NCBI GenBank assembly: GCA_003427395.1
Contig: BFEA01000130.1
Coordinates: 1,100,954 to 1,129,723, forward strand
DNA length: 28,770 nucleotides
From: Chara braunii
Taxonomy: Eukaryota > Streptophyta > Charophyceae > Charales > Characeae
Reading direction: 5' to 3'
Made by a program: the position numbers and the translations under genes. The stretch's first letter is position 1, and each line of letters begins with the position of its first letter. The notes beneath the pieces were generated by a model. That model saw only the letters and a list, made by a program, of their open reading frames with translations. It did not search any database and was not told the DNA's origin. Below, one piece after another: positions 28,583 to 28,770 of the stretch.

Positions 28583-28770
28583 GCGGGGATCCCCGGGGGC
28601 AAAGCCGGTGTGAGGCTGCGGCCCCCGGACCCCCGCCGCGGGGGCCATCCAACCCCGCCACCGCCGGACGACCCCCGCCACCGCCCAGCCCCGGGTACCC
28701 CGCCGCCTAACCCCGCAGGCCCGCCACCGGCCCCGCAACCCCGCCCCCGCATCGCCCCCGCACCGCACTC
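28583..28770. other. extremely GC-rich terminal segment
   Basis: An abrupt change from ordinary composition to C-rich DNA with repeated CCCCGC and CCGCC words, running to the window end. The junction is GAGCGGGGATCCCCGGGGGC. No coding support: long frames here result only from the lack of AT-rich stops. Possible contig-end artefact, contaminant or GC-rich repeat. Confidence 0.7.

Noticed and set aside
28532-28768. Open frames in the GC-rich end, Arg/Gly-rich
   Set aside because: Long frames arise only because stop codons are rare in such GC-rich DNA; no motif and no link to the LINE frame.

Overview
The window looks like nuclear DNA of a plant-lineage eukaryote (a land plant or a streptophyte alga). 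It is almost entirely repetitive: I recognise no intact cellular protein gene. The lineage call rests on two decayed L1-type LINEs whose ORF2 ends in a plant-style zf-RVT zinc-binding domain and whose ORF1 has a zinc knuckle after a DUF4283-like region. Long poly(A)/poly(T) tracts, MITE-like inverted repeats, microsatellites and minisatellites agree with a large, repeat-rich genome. The exact species cannot be told from the sequence.

Layout. 1-900: an AC microsatellite and unassigned sequence. 902-1914 (minus): a reverse-transcriptase pseudogene of possible Penelope-like type, split by a 278-bp poly(A)-tailed retroposon with a perfect 15-bp target-site duplication. 1915-6190: a patchwork of dispersed repeats, a tRNA-Gly 3' fragment, a 374-bp terminal-inverted-repeat element and several large inverted-repeat hairpins. 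6313-15363 (plus): a nearly complete LINE with tandem 236-bp units upstream, ORF1, ORF2 (endonuclease, reverse transcriptase, zf-RVT) and a hairpin plus poly(A) 3' tail. It is dead, with eight in-frame stops and at least three frameshifts. 15364-19100: a tRNA-like pol III promoter segment, low-complexity tracts and unassigned sequence, including a 64-nt nested hairpin at 17744. 19130-19880: minisatellites of 12-bp period. 19890-20810: GC-richer, highly structured sequence that may be an organelle-derived group II intron insertion. 21724-22240: five ~122-bp units of an alternating A/B tandem repeat. 22559-23207: six hairpins with a constant ~20-nt loop and changing, mostly complementary stems, the most unusual signal in the window. 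23675-24216: dispersed-repeat copies and ATC microsatellites. 24861-28582 (minus): a second, related, 5'-incomplete LINE. 28583-28770: an abrupt, extremely GC-rich segment that may be an assembly artefact.

The parts connect through retrotransposition. Both LINEs, the short retroposon at 1528 and two further fragments share a short 3' sequence (GGGAYGCTGGACCCGG...) followed, in most copies, by a hairpin and poly(A). This is what is expected when one reverse-transcriptase machinery recognises a common 3' tail. The remaining repeats show no common mechanism.
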